From Rhodococcus sp. RD6.2 (GTDB lineage: Bacteria > Actinomycetota > Actinomycetes > Mycobacteriales > Mycobacteriaceae): a stretch of DNA of 64,000 nt. The notes under the pieces are model-generated. The model was not told where the DNA came from. It saw only the letters and a list, made by a program, of their open reading frames with translations, and made no database searches. A program made the translations under genes and the position numbers. Below are positions 43,755 to 52,102 of the stretch, one piece after another. Every line of letters begins with the position of its first letter. Positions within the stretch are counted from its first letter, which is position 1. Where the stretch lies: the NCBI RefSeq assembly GCF_001040705.1, contig NZ_CVQP01000007.1:552422-616421 (forward strand). Reading direction: 5' to 3'.

Positions 43755-44839
43755 GCGGCGCCGGCGGGGTCGTCGTGTCCGGCGTCGGCCGCGCGGCGCC
43801 CGGCGATGCCCTCGCATCCACGGGTGCAGCGGTACGTGCCGCACTCTCCGACGCCGGAACCTCGGTCTCCGACGTCGACGGTCTGCTGGCCTGCGGGGTC
43901 GACGCCTACGCGGTCTCCGATCTGTTCGGATTCGAATTGTGTTGGCGGACGGAGATTTCGGATCACGGTGCCCTGGGCGCGGCCGCAGTGCAGGCGGTCG
44001 ACGCGGTCGTGTCCGGGCGGCTGCGGGCGATCGTGTGCGTCGAGACCGTGCCGCCGCCGGATCCACGGTCCGGCGCCGATCGCTTCGGCCGCGCCGAGGC
44101 CGTCACCGGGTGGGCGAGTTGGCACGCACCGTACGGCGCGGACGACGAGACGGTCGACGTCGCGCTGGACGCCCGCGCGTACATCGAGCGTTTCGGGCTG
44201 ACCCGCCCCGATCTGGCCCGGATCGCGATCGTCGCATCCGCGAACGCGGGGCGGGTACTGAGTCTGCGGGACTACCTGTCGGCACCGATGCTCGCCGACC
44301 CTCTCTGCGTGCACGACCGCGCGCGACCCGTCGGGGGATCGGCGGCAGTGGTGCTCGAACCCGTGGGCCGTGTGGAGCGGCGGTCGGGGAGTCGCTCCGT
44401 CGGCGTCGGTGGTGTCGGCGCCGCCTATGCGGTCAGTCCGCTGGCGGAGCGGGATTCCGAGCGCGCCGCCGACCGTGCCGGAGCATCGCTGCGCGAGGAT
44501 CTGCACGGTGCCGTACCCGGCATCCTCCTGATCGGCGACGAGTACTCGTTCCGGGTCGTGACCTGGCTGGAGGCACTGGGCCTCTGCGATCCGGGGTGTG
44601 CGGGCAGCGTTCTGGCGACGGCGGGCACCATCTCGCGCGGCGGCAGGTTTCCGGTCAATCCGCACGGCGGCCACCTCGGTCTGGGCAGACGACCGGACCT
44701 CGATCTGGTTGTCGAAGCCGTCGCTCGGATGCGCGGGAACGAGGGTGGCTCCGAGTCCGGTGGTCCGCCGTCGACGGCGGTGGTCGCGCTCGGTGGATCG
44801 GGGTCGGCGGGGTGCCTGTTCCTCCGTCGCACCAGCTGA
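43751..44839 (+). CDS. Thiolase-fold protein (SCP-x/Ltp type) lacking the usual nucleophilic Cys
   Basis: 362-aa thiolase-superfamily protein with VVVSGVGRAAPGDALASTG at the start, ALSDAGTSVSDVDGLLACGV, VDAYAVSDLFGFELCWRTE, a VHDRARPVGGSAAVVLEP stretch, and the NPHGGHLGLG motif near the end. The segment that normally reads N-x-E-x-x-C-A-x-G is here TEISDHGALG, so the classical nucleophile seems absent. With its DUF35 partner this suggests an aldolase-like (Ltp2-type) or other non-thiolase reaction rather than beta-ketothiolysis. GTG overlaps the DUF35 stop. Confidence 0.75.
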   Translation: MSGAGGVVVSGVGRAAPGDALASTGAAVRAALSDAGTSVSDVDGLLACGVDAYAVSDLFGFELCWRTEISDHGALGAAAVQAVDAVVSGRLRAIVCVETVPPPDPRSGADRFGRAEAVTGWASWHAPYGADDETVDVALDARAYIERFGLTRPDLARIAIVASANAGRVLSLRDYLSAPMLADPLCVHDRARPVGGSAAVVLEPVGRVERRSGSRSVGVGGVGAAYAVSPLAERDSERAADRAGASLREDLHGAVPGILLIGDEYSFRVVTWLEALGLCDPGCAGSVLATAGTISRGGRFPVNPHGGHLGLGRRPDLDLVVEAVARMRGNEGGSESGGPPSTAVVALGGSGSAGCLFLRRTS

Positions 44840-44990
44840 GCCGCGAATGCTGCCGAGCGCGCGGTCGCGGGCTGCGGATACTCTCGACTGTCGAGGTGAA
44901 TTCGGTGGAGAGGACAGTGGTGAAGGATTCGGCGGTGAAGGACTCGTCGGACCGGGTGTGGCTTCTCGCAGCGGTCACCGGGCGGGTCCG

Positions 44991-45779
44991 ATGACGGTTG
45001 CACTGATCGACTCGGGTCTCGGGTTGCTGCCGACGTCGGCTTGGCTGCGTCGACTGCGTCCGGAGCTGGATCTGCTGCTGTCGATGGATCCGGATGGCGC
45101 CCCATGGGGTCCGAAGCCAGCGCAGTGGGTCGTCGACCGGGTGGTGGCAGCCGCGGATCGGGCCGTCGGGCTCGGCGCCGAGGTGGTCGTACTGCCCTGC
45201 AACACGGCCAGTGTGACGGCGCTGGACCACGTGCGGACGCATCTGGGGGACTCGATCCCGGTGATCGGGACGGTGCCCGCGATCAAGCCTGCCGCGGCGG
45301 TGTCCCGGTCGGTGGCCATCTGGGCGACGGCCGCGACGACGGCGAGTGCTTATCAGGCGGATCTGATCGCCCGGTTCGGCAACGGCAGCGACGTCGTCGG
45401 CGTCGCCTGTCACGGGCTCGCCGACGCCATCGACCTCGGCGACACCGACCGGATCTCGGCGGCGGTGGACGCGGCCGTGGCGGGCACGCCCGACTCCTGT
45501 GATGCGGTGGTTCTCGGTTGCACGCACTATCCGCTGGTCGCGGATCTGATCACCGAGCGACTGCCCGCCGGAGTGACGCTCTTCGACAGTGCGCGCGCGG
45601 TCGCGGCTCAGACCCTTCGTCGGATCGACGCCCTCGGGCGGGACGTCGGCGGCGGCGGGACGGTGTCGGTGCTGGTCAGTGGTCGGCCGGGGGCTCTGCC
45701 CGCCAGTGCCGGTGTCTACGCCGACGGTCGTGAACTGGTTGTGCCGGTGCGGGGCGTCGAGGATTCACGGATGCGATAG
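44991..45779 (+). CDS. Glutamate racemase-like Asp/Glu racemase family protein
   Basis: 262-aa protein with the two cysteine motifs of MurI (VVLPCNTASVTAL and VLGCTHYPLVADL) and an N-terminal LIDSGLGLLPTSAWL in place of the usual FDSGVGGL. MurI makes D-glutamate for peptidoglycan, but the location outside the usual murI neighbourhood and the altered N-terminal loop suggest a paralogue or another Asp/Glu/hydantoin-type racemase. ATG 44991 lacks a strong ribosome-binding site. The 3' end overlaps the convergent TetR gene by 15 nt. Confidence 0.7.
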   Translation: MTVALIDSGLGLLPTSAWLRRLRPELDLLLSMDPDGAPWGPKPAQWVVDRVVAAADRAVGLGAEVVVLPCNTASVTALDHVRTHLGDSIPVIGTVPAIKPAAAVSRSVAIWATAATTASAYQADLIARFGNGSDVVGVACHGLADAIDLGDTDRISAAVDAAVAGTPDSCDAVVLGCTHYPLVADLITERLPAGVTLFDSARAVAAQTLRRIDALGRDVGGGGTVSVLVSGRPGALPASAGVYADGRELVVPVRGVEDSRMR

Positions 45780-46364
45780 CGCGCCCATTCCGGCGGTCAC
45801 GACCCGCGCGACCGATCGCAGGTACTCCACCCGCTCGTCGCGTTCGAGGAATCGGTCGAGGTGGGTGGCGGTGAACATCGCGGCGACCCAGGCGCTCGCG
45901 CAGGAGTCGAGGACGCGTGCCGGTGCGGTCAGCGGGGCGCTGGCCCGTAGCACCTCCACGGTCAGTGCCTGCAGATGTGCGCGCAGGGCCCGCAGTTGTT
46001 CGCGTGCGGCGGGATGGGTGCCCGCTTCCCTCCAGAGGATCTCGCGGACGGTGGGGCTGTCGTCGCGGCCGAGTGCCGCGTCGAGGTTGACGAGGGCGTC
46101 GATCGGCGCGCCCGTCACCGCGACACCGGTGACGTCGACGGCGGGTCGGGTGGACAACCGTTCGGTGAGGAGTGCGGTGAGAATCGACTCTTTCGTGGGG
46201 AAGTAGTAGAAGACGAGGCCTTTGGGAACGTCTGCGCGTGCGGCGATCGCGGCGGTGGGTGTCGCGTCGAATCCGCGGGTGGCGATGAGTTGTTCGGCGG
46301 CGTCGAGGATCCTCGTCCGGGTGTCGCTGCCTGCGTGCGATCGACCTCTCCGGGTGCCGGGCAC
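45765..46364 (-). CDS. TetR family transcriptional regulator
   Basis: 199-aa repressor. DNA-binding part RTRILDAAEQLIATRGFDAT and AIAARADVPKGLVFYYFPTK. GTG 46364 is chosen because GGAG ends 9 nt before it; GTG 46373 is only 2 nt from the purine tract. It follows the SPW-repeat gene on the same strand and is probably co-transcribed from the promoter at 46867-46894, whose operator-like repeat it may bind. Confidence 0.82.
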   Translation of the reverse strand: MPGTRRGRSHAGSDTRTRILDAAEQLIATRGFDATPTAAIAARADVPKGLVFYYFPTKESILTALLTERLSTRPAVDVTGVAVTGAPIDALVNLDAALGRDDSPTVREILWREAGTHPAAREQLRALRAHLQALTVEVLRASAPLTAPARVLDSCASAWVAAMFTATHLDRFLERDERVEYLRSVARVVTAGMGALSHP

Positions 46365-46438
46365 GTCGAACACCTCCTCCTTCGCCGGGACGGGAGCGAT
46401 CCGTCCCGGCGCGATGACGGGATCAGTGGTGGACGTGC

Positions 46439-46810
46439 TCAGTGGTGCGGGGCGAGTCCTCCGCCGTGGCCGATGTGCATGCGGGAACCCTCGGGCATCG
46501 CGGCCAGTGCGGTCAGCACGGTCGCGGCGCCGCCGACCCAGGACGTCCATGCGGCGCCCGCCATGTCGGCGTAGCCGGTGACCCAGGGTGCGACGAAGAG
46601 CAGGACGCCGAGGACACCCATCGCCCCCACGACCATTTCGGAGGTGGGCGCCATCATGTTGGCGACGCCGGTAGCGGCGACGAGGACGCCCAGGACGATC
46701 ATCGACCACTGGGCGGCGTTGTTGGTGTCGACCCAGAGCGGTGAGAGCGCCACGACTGCGCCGATCACCACGGCGACCCAGTCCTGCCACCTGTTGACGG
46801 ATGCGTTCAT
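46439..46810 (-). CDS. SPW-repeat membrane protein
   Basis: 123-aa integral membrane protein with four hydrophobic helices in two repeats. Each repeat begins near a Ser/Ala-Pro-(Leu)-Trp motif (VALSPLWVDT in the first; LLFVAPWVTG in the second). The tail is His/Gly-rich. The SPW family is of unknown function. ATG 46810 has GGAGG 6 nt upstream. It is paired with the TetR gene. Confidence 0.85.
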   Translation of the reverse strand: MNASVNRWQDWVAVVIGAVVALSPLWVDTNNAAQWSMIVLGVLVAATGVANMMAPTSEMVVGAMGVLGVLLFVAPWVTGYADMAGAAWTSWVGGAATVLTALAAMPEGSRMHIGHGGGLAPHH

Positions 46811-46866
46811 TTCCAGCCTCCTTCGCCGGATTTGTCGCGTATGCCGGTATTGCGGCACACCTTCAG

Positions 46867-46894
46867 GTATAGCCCTGATCGACCGTCCGATCAA
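46867..46894 (-). promoter_or_regulatory. Promoter and operator of the SPW-tetR unit
   Basis: On the minus strand TTGATC (46894-46889) and TATACC about 17 bp later. Between and across the -35 lies the inverted repeat TGATCG-N6-CGATCA (46876-46893). Binding there would block RNA polymerase; the TetR product of the same unit is the obvious candidate. Confidence 0.5.
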
Positions 46895-46935
46895 GGTGTT
46901 CGTGCAGGTGAGTGGGTATGTGGCAGGGTCGGGGC

Positions 46936-47721
46936 ATGAGCACCGTCGGATACGGCCACCGTGACGTCGTAGGGGCGCTCGCGGAGGTCTCGGATCCGGT
47001 CGACGCCGAGAATCTGCAACGCTTCTTCCGGACCGGTCCGGGGGAGTACGGCGAGGGCGACGTGTTCGTCGGGGTGCGGGTACCGGCGACGCGGAAGGTC
47101 GTACAGCGGTTCGCCGACCTACCGCTGCCGGAGGTCGACGCCCTTCTGGACAGTGAGGTGCACGAGCACCGGCTGGCAGGTCTGCTGATCCTGGTGCGGC
47201 GGTTCGAGAAGGCGAGCGGGGTTCGTACCCGCGACGATGCGCAGCGGGAGCGGATCGCCGAGTTCTATCTGGCCGCGGTGCTGCGTGGCCGAGTGAACAA
47301 CTGGGATCTGGTGGACGCGTCGGCGGAACGCATCCTCGGCGGCTGGCTGTTCGACCGTCCTCGCGATCCGGTGTTCGACCTCGGTGCAGACGAGGATCTC
47401 TGGCGCAGGCGGGTGGCCCTGCTGACCACGTTCGGCTTCATCCGGCGCGGCGACGCGTCGACGACGCTCGAGTTGGCGCCGCGGCTACTCGCCGACCGGC
47501 GCGACCTGACGCAGAAGGCGCTCGGCTGGATGCTTCGGGAGGTCGGCAAGCGGGTCGATCGTGCGTTGCTGACGGGCTTTCTCGACGAGTACGCCCCGGC
47601 GATGGGAGCGACGGCGCTGAGTTATGCGACCGAGCACCTCGACCCGTCTGCGCGCACCCGCTATCGCCGGATGCGCGCAGACGGTGCGGGTGTCAGAACT
47701 CGATCTCGAGGCGGTCGGTGA
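46936..47721 (+). CDS. AlkD-like DNA alkylation repair (HEAT-repeat) protein
   Basis: 261-aa all-helical protein of the DNA alkylation repair family: FFRTGPGEYGEGDVFVGVRV, ATRKVVQRFADLPLPEVDAL, NNWDLVDASAERILGGWLFD, LWRRRVALLTTFGFIRRGDA, and QKALGWMLREVGKRVDRALL. AlkD glycosylases remove 3-methyl and 7-methyl purines without base flipping; the conserved W/D positions here fit. ATG 46936 is preferred to 46912. The end is Arg-rich and overlaps the kshB 3' end by 29 nt, convergently. Confidence 0.87.
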   Translation: MSTVGYGHRDVVGALAEVSDPVDAENLQRFFRTGPGEYGEGDVFVGVRVPATRKVVQRFADLPLPEVDALLDSEVHEHRLAGLLILVRRFEKASGVRTRDDAQRERIAEFYLAAVLRGRVNNWDLVDASAERILGGWLFDRPRDPVFDLGADEDLWRRRVALLTTFGFIRRGDASTTLELAPRLLADRRDLTQKALGWMLREVGKRVDRALLTGFLDEYAPAMGATALSYATEHLDPSARTRYRRMRADGAGVRTRSRGGR

Positions 47722-48748
47722 CGGGCTTGGCCTGGCAGCCGAGGATGTAGCCGGCCGCGATGTCCTCGGGGTCGAGGATTTCGCTGTTCTCCATCTCGAC
47801 CTTGCCCTGGAGCACGGTGCAGGCGCAGGAGCCGCACTCGCCTTCCTGGCAGGAGTAGGGCACGTCCAGGCCCTTCGCGAGCATGATGTCGACGAGCGTC
47901 TGCTTGCGCGGCCAGCTCAGTTCGTGGGTCTCTCCGTCGAGGGTGACGGTGACGGTCGCCGCGTCGGCGGCCTCCTCCTCGCTGACCTCCGCGAGCTCGA
48001 CGTCCTGGAACGGGTCGCCCGCGAGCGAGTTGAACACCTCGGCGTGCACCTGGTTCCGCGGAACGCCCGCCTCGGCGAGCGCCTTGTGGACCGTGTCCAT
48101 GAAGGGGCCGGGGCCGCACATGAACGACTCGAACGACGTGAACGGGGCAGCGAGCGTCGCGAACTGGTCGGGGGTCGGCAGGCCCTGCAGCGACTCGAGC
48201 CAGTGCACGACGGTGAGGCGCGTCGGGTACTCGGCGGCGAGGGCGCGCAGCTCGTCGCGGAAGATCACCGAGGTCTCGTCCCGGTTGGCGTAGACCAGCA
48301 CCACTCGGCCGCTGCCCTGGCTCAGGGCGGACTTGAGGATGGAGATGACGGGGGTGATGCCGCTGCCCGCACCCCACAGCAGGAAGTCGTGGTCGAGCGA
48401 CTTGGGGGTGAACACTCCGGAGGGCGGAAGCACCTCGATCGTGTCGCCGACCTTGACGTTGTCGCACAGCCAGTTGGAGCCGTAGCCGTCGACGGTGCGC
48501 TTGACGGTGACCTTGGGATCGCCGTCGACGAACGGGGAGCTGGCCAGCGAGTAGCAGCGTGCGACGGAACCCGTCTGGTCGCTGGGGATGCGCAGGGTCA
48601 GGAACTGGCCGGGCTTGTACTCGAATCGGCTGCGCAGGTCGTCCGGGACCGCGAACACCAGTGAGCGGGCGTCCGACGTCTCCTCCACGACACCCGACAC
48701 TGTCAGCACAACCGACCTGGAGCTGTGCGGAACGTCAACAGTGGTCAT
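47693..48748 (-). CDS. kshB: 3-ketosteroid 9-alpha-hydroxylase, ferredoxin reductase component
   Basis: 351-aa electron-transfer protein of the steroid-ring-opening Rieske oxygenase KshAB. Domains: FAD (ARCYSLASS near 65), NAD (LLWGAGSGITPVISILK near 126, then FMCGPGPFMDTVHKAL), and a C-terminal plant-type 2Fe-2S ferredoxin with Cys300, 305, 308 and 338 (C-x4-C-x2-C-x29-C). Length and order match KshB; phenylacetate-epoxidase or HmpF-like reductases are less likely alternatives. ATG 48748 gives the family N-terminus. KshA is not in the window. The operator upstream is a full match to KstR. Confidence 0.88.
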   Translation of the reverse strand: MTTVDVPHSSRSVVLTVSGVVEETSDARSLVFAVPDDLRSRFEYKPGQFLTLRIPSDQTGSVARCYSLASSPFVDGDPKVTVKRTVDGYGSNWLCDNVKVGDTIEVLPPSGVFTPKSLDHDFLLWGAGSGITPVISILKSALSQGSGRVVLVYANRDETSVIFRDELRALAAEYPTRLTVVHWLESLQGLPTPDQFATLAAPFTSFESFMCGPGPFMDTVHKALAEAGVPRNQVHAEVFNSLAGDPFQDVELAEVSEEEAADAATVTVTLDGETHELSWPRKQTLVDIMLAKGLDVPYSCQEGECGSCACTVLQGKVEMENSEILDPEDIAAGYILGCQAKPVTDRLEIEF

Positions 48749-48793
48749 GGTCGATCCTCTCGGGGCGCTGCATGGGGAGCGGTGCACACGTTC

Positions 48794-48807
48794 TGTAACG
48801 TGTTCTA
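48794..48807. promoter_or_regulatory. KstR operator upstream of kshB
   Basis: TGTAACGTGTTCTA agrees with every fixed position of tnnAACnnGTTnnA. A second ACGTTCTG half-site adjoins it. It lies 46 nt before the kshB ATG. Confidence 0.75.
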
Positions 48808-48887
48808 GTTTTGCAGAGTAGCAGAAAGCATGTAAGCAGCTGGATCGTAGATTGTGCACGCCCGCTCCCGGCAATCGGGACGACGCG

Positions 48888-49568
48888 TCACTCGTGCTGC
48901 GCCTCGCCCTGACGCTCGAGCTGCGCCTTCAGCCCCGCGATCAGCGTCGCAACACCGAATCGGTAGACGTCGTGACCGTGGATCCGATCGATGTGGGCGG
49001 TCGCGCGGGCGATCGACTCGGGGAGCACGGATCGGTCCGGCGTCGGCGGATCCTGCGTGGTCACGCCGCTGCGGCCGTACAGATAGGTGTGGATCGTCGC
49101 GTACGCGCAGTAGACGTTGCGGTCGGTGAATCCGGCTTCGAAGAGGATGTCCATCACCAGCGCGACCAGGTGTCGTTGCGATCGCAGCATCCGATCGAGC
49201 AGTACCTCGCCCAGTCCCGGATACGTCGAGAGCCGCTCGTCGATCTGGTCGATCAGGTTGCGGAGCCGCTCGGTCCAGTCGGGGCCTGGCTCGGGCGCGG
49301 TGATCCCGCCCAGTGCCGCGGTGGCCACGAGGTCGAGCAGTTCGTGCTTGTCGGTGACGTAGTAGTACGGCGCCATCGCCGACACGCCGAGTTCACGCGA
49401 CAGGCGGCGCATCGAGAGTTTGTCGAGGCCGTCCTGGTGGATGACGCGCAGGGCCGCGTTCACGATCTCCTGCTCGGACAGGTTGCCGTGTGTGGTGCCG
49501 GTCGTCCGTGAGTCGGCGCCGACATTGCGTCGAGCAGGCCGACCCAAGATCACGGACTTGTCCGTCAT
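48888..49568 (-). CDS. TetR family transcriptional regulator (TetR-C1 like)
   Basis: 226-aa regulator: EIVNAALRVIHQDGLDKLSM and SRELGVSAMAPYYYVTDKHE form the helix-turn-helix; the C-terminal half with RLRNLIDQIDERLSTYPGLG resembles the TetR C-terminal class. ATG 49568 is the most likely start; 49580 is an alternative. It lies upstream of kshB on the same strand, but the KstR site and gap between them argue for separate transcription. Target unknown. Confidence 0.8.
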   Translation of the reverse strand: MTDKSVILGRPARRNVGADSRTTGTTHGNLSEQEIVNAALRVIHQDGLDKLSMRRLSRELGVSAMAPYYYVTDKHELLDLVATAALGGITAPEPGPDWTERLRNLIDQIDERLSTYPGLGEVLLDRMLRSQRHLVALVMDILFEAGFTDRNVYCAYATIHTYLYGRSGVTTQDPPTPDRSVLPESIARATAHIDRIHGHDVYRFGVATLIAGLKAQLERQGEAQHE

Positions 49569-49706
49569 CGAGCGTCCCATGGCGAGTGTTCGGTCGACTC
49601 GTGCCGACCTCTGGCCCAAGTTTAAGGCCGATCGCCCGAGATGAGGTCGGGTCCGGGGAATTTCGGTACAGGAATCGGCCGCACGAGGTCGACCGGCCTG
49701 TCCGGG

Positions 49707-50357
49707 TCACGAATCGGTGGTCGCCGGCAGCGTCGTGAGTCCGTCGGTCAGGATCGCGCTGCCCGCCCGCAGCAGGTCGGACAACTCGAGGCTTTCGTCG
49801 GTGAGCCACTGCTCGTACGCGGCCAGCGCGGTGCCCAGCACCAGCCAGCCGACCGTCCGGGGAAGGTGGTCTGTCGTGCGGCAGCCGAGGCGGGCGGCGA
49901 CGTATTCGGCGATGGCGTCGCGCCATCCCGTGTACATGACCATGGAGTACGCCTGCAGTGCCGGCGCGTTCAGGATCACCTCCATGCGCTTGCGGTGGAT
50001 CGGCGCGATGTCCGGCGGGAACCGGTTGAACTCGAGCAGTGCCCTGGTCAGTCCGTCGGCGAGCGAGATGTCGCCGGGAAGGTTCGCGAGCTGCTCGCGC
50101 ATGTCGGACAGGTGGGTGTCGAAGTCGCCCCACGGCACCGCGTTCTTCGAGGGGAAGTACCGGAAGAAGGTGCGCCGTGCGATGCCCGCGGCTTCGGCGA
50201 TCTGGTCGACGCTCGTCTCCTCGAATCCCTGTTCCGCGAACAGGGCGATCGCGATGCTGCTGATCCGATCAGGAGTCGTCGAGGGTCTGCGGCCGATTCG
50301 GACCGGCTCCGACCTGCTGTTACCCGCCAAGTTCGCGTCCTGCCTTCCATTCTGCAC
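49707..50357 (-). CDS. mftR: Mycofactocin system transcriptional regulator
   Basis: 216-aa TetR-family repressor with the MftR hallmarks: ISSIAIALFAEQGFEETSVD, AAGIARRTFFRYFPSKNAVP, then WGDFDTHLSDMREQLANLPG. The mycobacterial homologue represses mft genes and has been reported to respond to long-chain acyl-CoA. GTG 50357 begins the protein, divergent from mftA with an 80-bp gap holding an inverted repeat. That it represses both directions is inferred. Confidence 0.9.
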   Translation of the reverse strand: MQNGRQDANLAGNSRSEPVRIGRRPSTTPDRISSIAIALFAEQGFEETSVDQIAEAAGIARRTFFRYFPSKNAVPWGDFDTHLSDMREQLANLPGDISLADGLTRALLEFNRFPPDIAPIHRKRMEVILNAPALQAYSMVMYTGWRDAIAEYVAARLGCRTTDHLPRTVGWLVLGTALAAYEQWLTDESLELSDLLRAGSAILTDGLTTLPATTDS

Positions 50358-50369
50358 TCGATGCCATTA

Positions 50370-50393
50370 TTGTCGTGAGCCGAGTCACAGCAA
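50370..50393. promoter_or_regulatory. Candidate MftR operator
   Basis: TTG-N2-GTGA-N6-TCAC-N2-CAA forms a 24-bp inverted repeat in the middle of the mftR-mftA gap. Position and symmetry fit a TetR-type site controlling the mft operon. Confidence 0.5.
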
Positions 50394-50437
50394 CAGAGGG
50401 CTGAGACCGGATCAACACTGACACAGGAGGTAAGTGA

Positions 50438-50536
50438 ATGTCCGACACTCGTGAATCCGTGGTCGCCGAGACCGAGCTCGTCCAGGAGTCTCTCGTGGAA
50501 GAGGTCTCGATCGACGGCATGTGCGGCGTGTACTGA
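50438..50536 (+). CDS. mftA: Mycofactocin precursor peptide
   Basis: 32-aa ribosomally made precursor. It ends in the canonical core IDGMCGVY, whose last Val and Tyr become mycofactocin; the leader is acidic (VVAETELVQESLVEEVS) as needed for MftB binding. ATG 50438 has AGGAGG 7 nt upstream. It starts the mft biosynthetic genes and its TGA lies 2 nt before the likely mftB GTG. Confidence 0.97.
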   Translation: MSDTRESVVAETELVQESLVEEVSIDGMCGVY

Positions 50537-50538
50537 CC

Positions 50539-50817
50539 GTGAATCTCGACACCGGGTGGCAGCTGCACCCGCAGGTGGCGCTTCGCCCCGAACCTTTCGG
50601 GGCGTTGCTCTACCACTTCGGGACCCGCAAGCTGTCCTTCCTGAAGAACGTGACCATCGTCGGCATCGTGAAGTCGTTGGCCGACCACCCCGACGCCCGC
50701 AGTGCGATCCGCGCGGCAGGTATCGAGGACGCCCGGATCGACATCTACGCGCGTGCCCTGGCCACACTGGCCGAGTCGAAGATGATCGTCCCCGCGGCCG
50801 CGGCCTCCGCCGCCTGA
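50539..50817 (+). CDS. mftB: Mycofactocin precursor-binding chaperone (RRE protein)
   Basis: 92-aa winged-helix peptide-binding protein that presents MftA to MftC. Family signature WQLHPQVALRPEPFGALLYH and GTRKLSFLKNVTIVGIVKSL. GTG 50539 (2 nt after mftA) gives the usual N-terminus; GTG 50521 would overlap mftA by 16 nt. No ribosome-binding site is visible, so translation is probably coupled to mftA. Confidence 0.95.
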   Translation: MNLDTGWQLHPQVALRPEPFGALLYHFGTRKLSFLKNVTIVGIVKSLADHPDARSAIRAAGIEDARIDIYARALATLAESKMIVPAAAASAA

Positions 50818-50856
50818 TCGTCCGCACCTACTTCTTTCTGACGAGGACTAGAACCC

Positions 50857-52092
50857 ATGACCTCCGTTCTGGAACCACCCGCCACCAGCCCGCCGCCCGC
50901 GGTGGGGCGACTGGTCGATCAGTTCGAGCTCGGCCTCGACGCGCCGATCTGCCTGACCTGGGAGCTGACGTACGCGTGCAACCTGTCGTGCGTGCACTGC
51001 CTCTCCTCGTCCGGGCGGCGTGACCCGCGGGAGCTGTCGACCGAGCAGTGCAAGTCGATCATCGACGAGTTGCAGCGCATGCAGGTCTTCTACGTCAACA
51101 TCGGTGGCGGTGAGCCGACCGTCCGCTCGGACTTCTGGGAGCTCGTCGACTACGCGACCGAGCACCAGGTGGGTGTGAAGTTCTCCACCAACGGCGTCAA
51201 GATAGACAAGAAGGTCGCCGAACGCCTGGCCTCGTCCGACTACGTCGACGTACAGATCTCCCTCGACGGTGCGACCGCCGAGGTCAACGACGCGGTCCGT
51301 GGCCCCGGCTCGTTCGCGATGGCGGTGCGTGCGCTGGAGAACCTGGCCGAGGCCGGGTTCAAGGACGCGAAGATCTCCGTCGTCGTCACCCGTCAGAACG
51401 TGTCCCAGCTCGACGATTTCAAGGCGCTCGCCGACAAGTACGGTGCGACGCTGCGGATCACGCGACTCCGCCCGTCAGGCCGCGGCGCCGACGTGTGGGA
51501 CGAGCTGCATCCGACGCAGGCGCAGCAGCGCGAACTCTACGACTGGCTGGTCGCCAACGGCGAGGGCGTGCTCACCGGTGACTCGTTCTTCCACCTGTCC
51601 GCCTACGGCGACGCGCTGCCCGGACTGAACCTGTGTGGCGCAGGCCGCGTCGTCTGCCTGATCGACCCGATCGGTGACGTCTACGCGTGCCCGTTCGCGA
51701 TCCACGACCAGTTCCTCGCCGGAAACATCGTGTCCGACGGTGGTTTCCAGCACGTGTGGCAGCACTCCGACCTGTTCCAGGACCTGCGCTCCCCGCAGAC
51801 CGGCGGCGCCTGCTCCAAGTGCGCGCACTACGACGCATGCCGCGGTGGATGCATGGCCGCGAAGTTCTTCACCGGCCTGCCGATGGATGGTCCGGACCCC
51901 GAATGCGTTCAGGGATACGGCGAATCGGCGCTCGAAGCGGACCGCAGTGTCCCGAAGTCCAGTCAGGACCATTCCCGAACCGGCAAGCGTGCCGAGCGCC
52001 GCATCCCGCAGGCGCCGGTGCCGCTGACGCTGCTCACCACCCGGCCTCCGGCCAAGATCTGTGACGAAAACCCGCTCGCGGGAATGAAGTAG
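50857..52092 (+). CDS. mftC: Mycofactocin radical SAM maturase
   Basis: 411-aa radical SAM/SPASM enzyme that decarboxylates and crosslinks the terminal Val-Tyr of MftA. The SAM cluster motif C-x3-C-x2-C is in TYACNLSCVHCLSS; GGGEPTVRSDFWELV follows. The C-terminal SPASM cysteines are in CLIDPIGDVYACPFAIHD and GACSKCAHYDACRGGC. The ATG follows mftB by 39 nt. Typical length. Confidence 0.97.
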   Translation: MTSVLEPPATSPPPAVGRLVDQFELGLDAPICLTWELTYACNLSCVHCLSSSGRRDPRELSTEQCKSIIDELQRMQVFYVNIGGGEPTVRSDFWELVDYATEHQVGVKFSTNGVKIDKKVAERLASSDYVDVQISLDGATAEVNDAVRGPGSFAMAVRALENLAEAGFKDAKISVVVTRQNVSQLDDFKALADKYGATLRITRLRPSGRGADVWDELHPTQAQQRELYDWLVANGEGVLTGDSFFHLSAYGDALPGLNLCGAGRVVCLIDPIGDVYACPFAIHDQFLAGNIVSDGGFQHVWQHSDLFQDLRSPQTGGACSKCAHYDACRGGCMAAKFFTGLPMDGPDPECVQGYGESALEADRSVPKSSQDHSRTGKRAERRIPQAPVPLTLLTTRPPAKICDENPLAGMK

Positions 52093-52102
52093 AGGAATCT
52101 CG

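Noticed and set aside
50521-50538. Earlier GTG start for mftB overlapping the end of mftA
   Set aside because: It would add six residues absent from the usual MftB N-terminus; GTG 50539 gives the conserved length.
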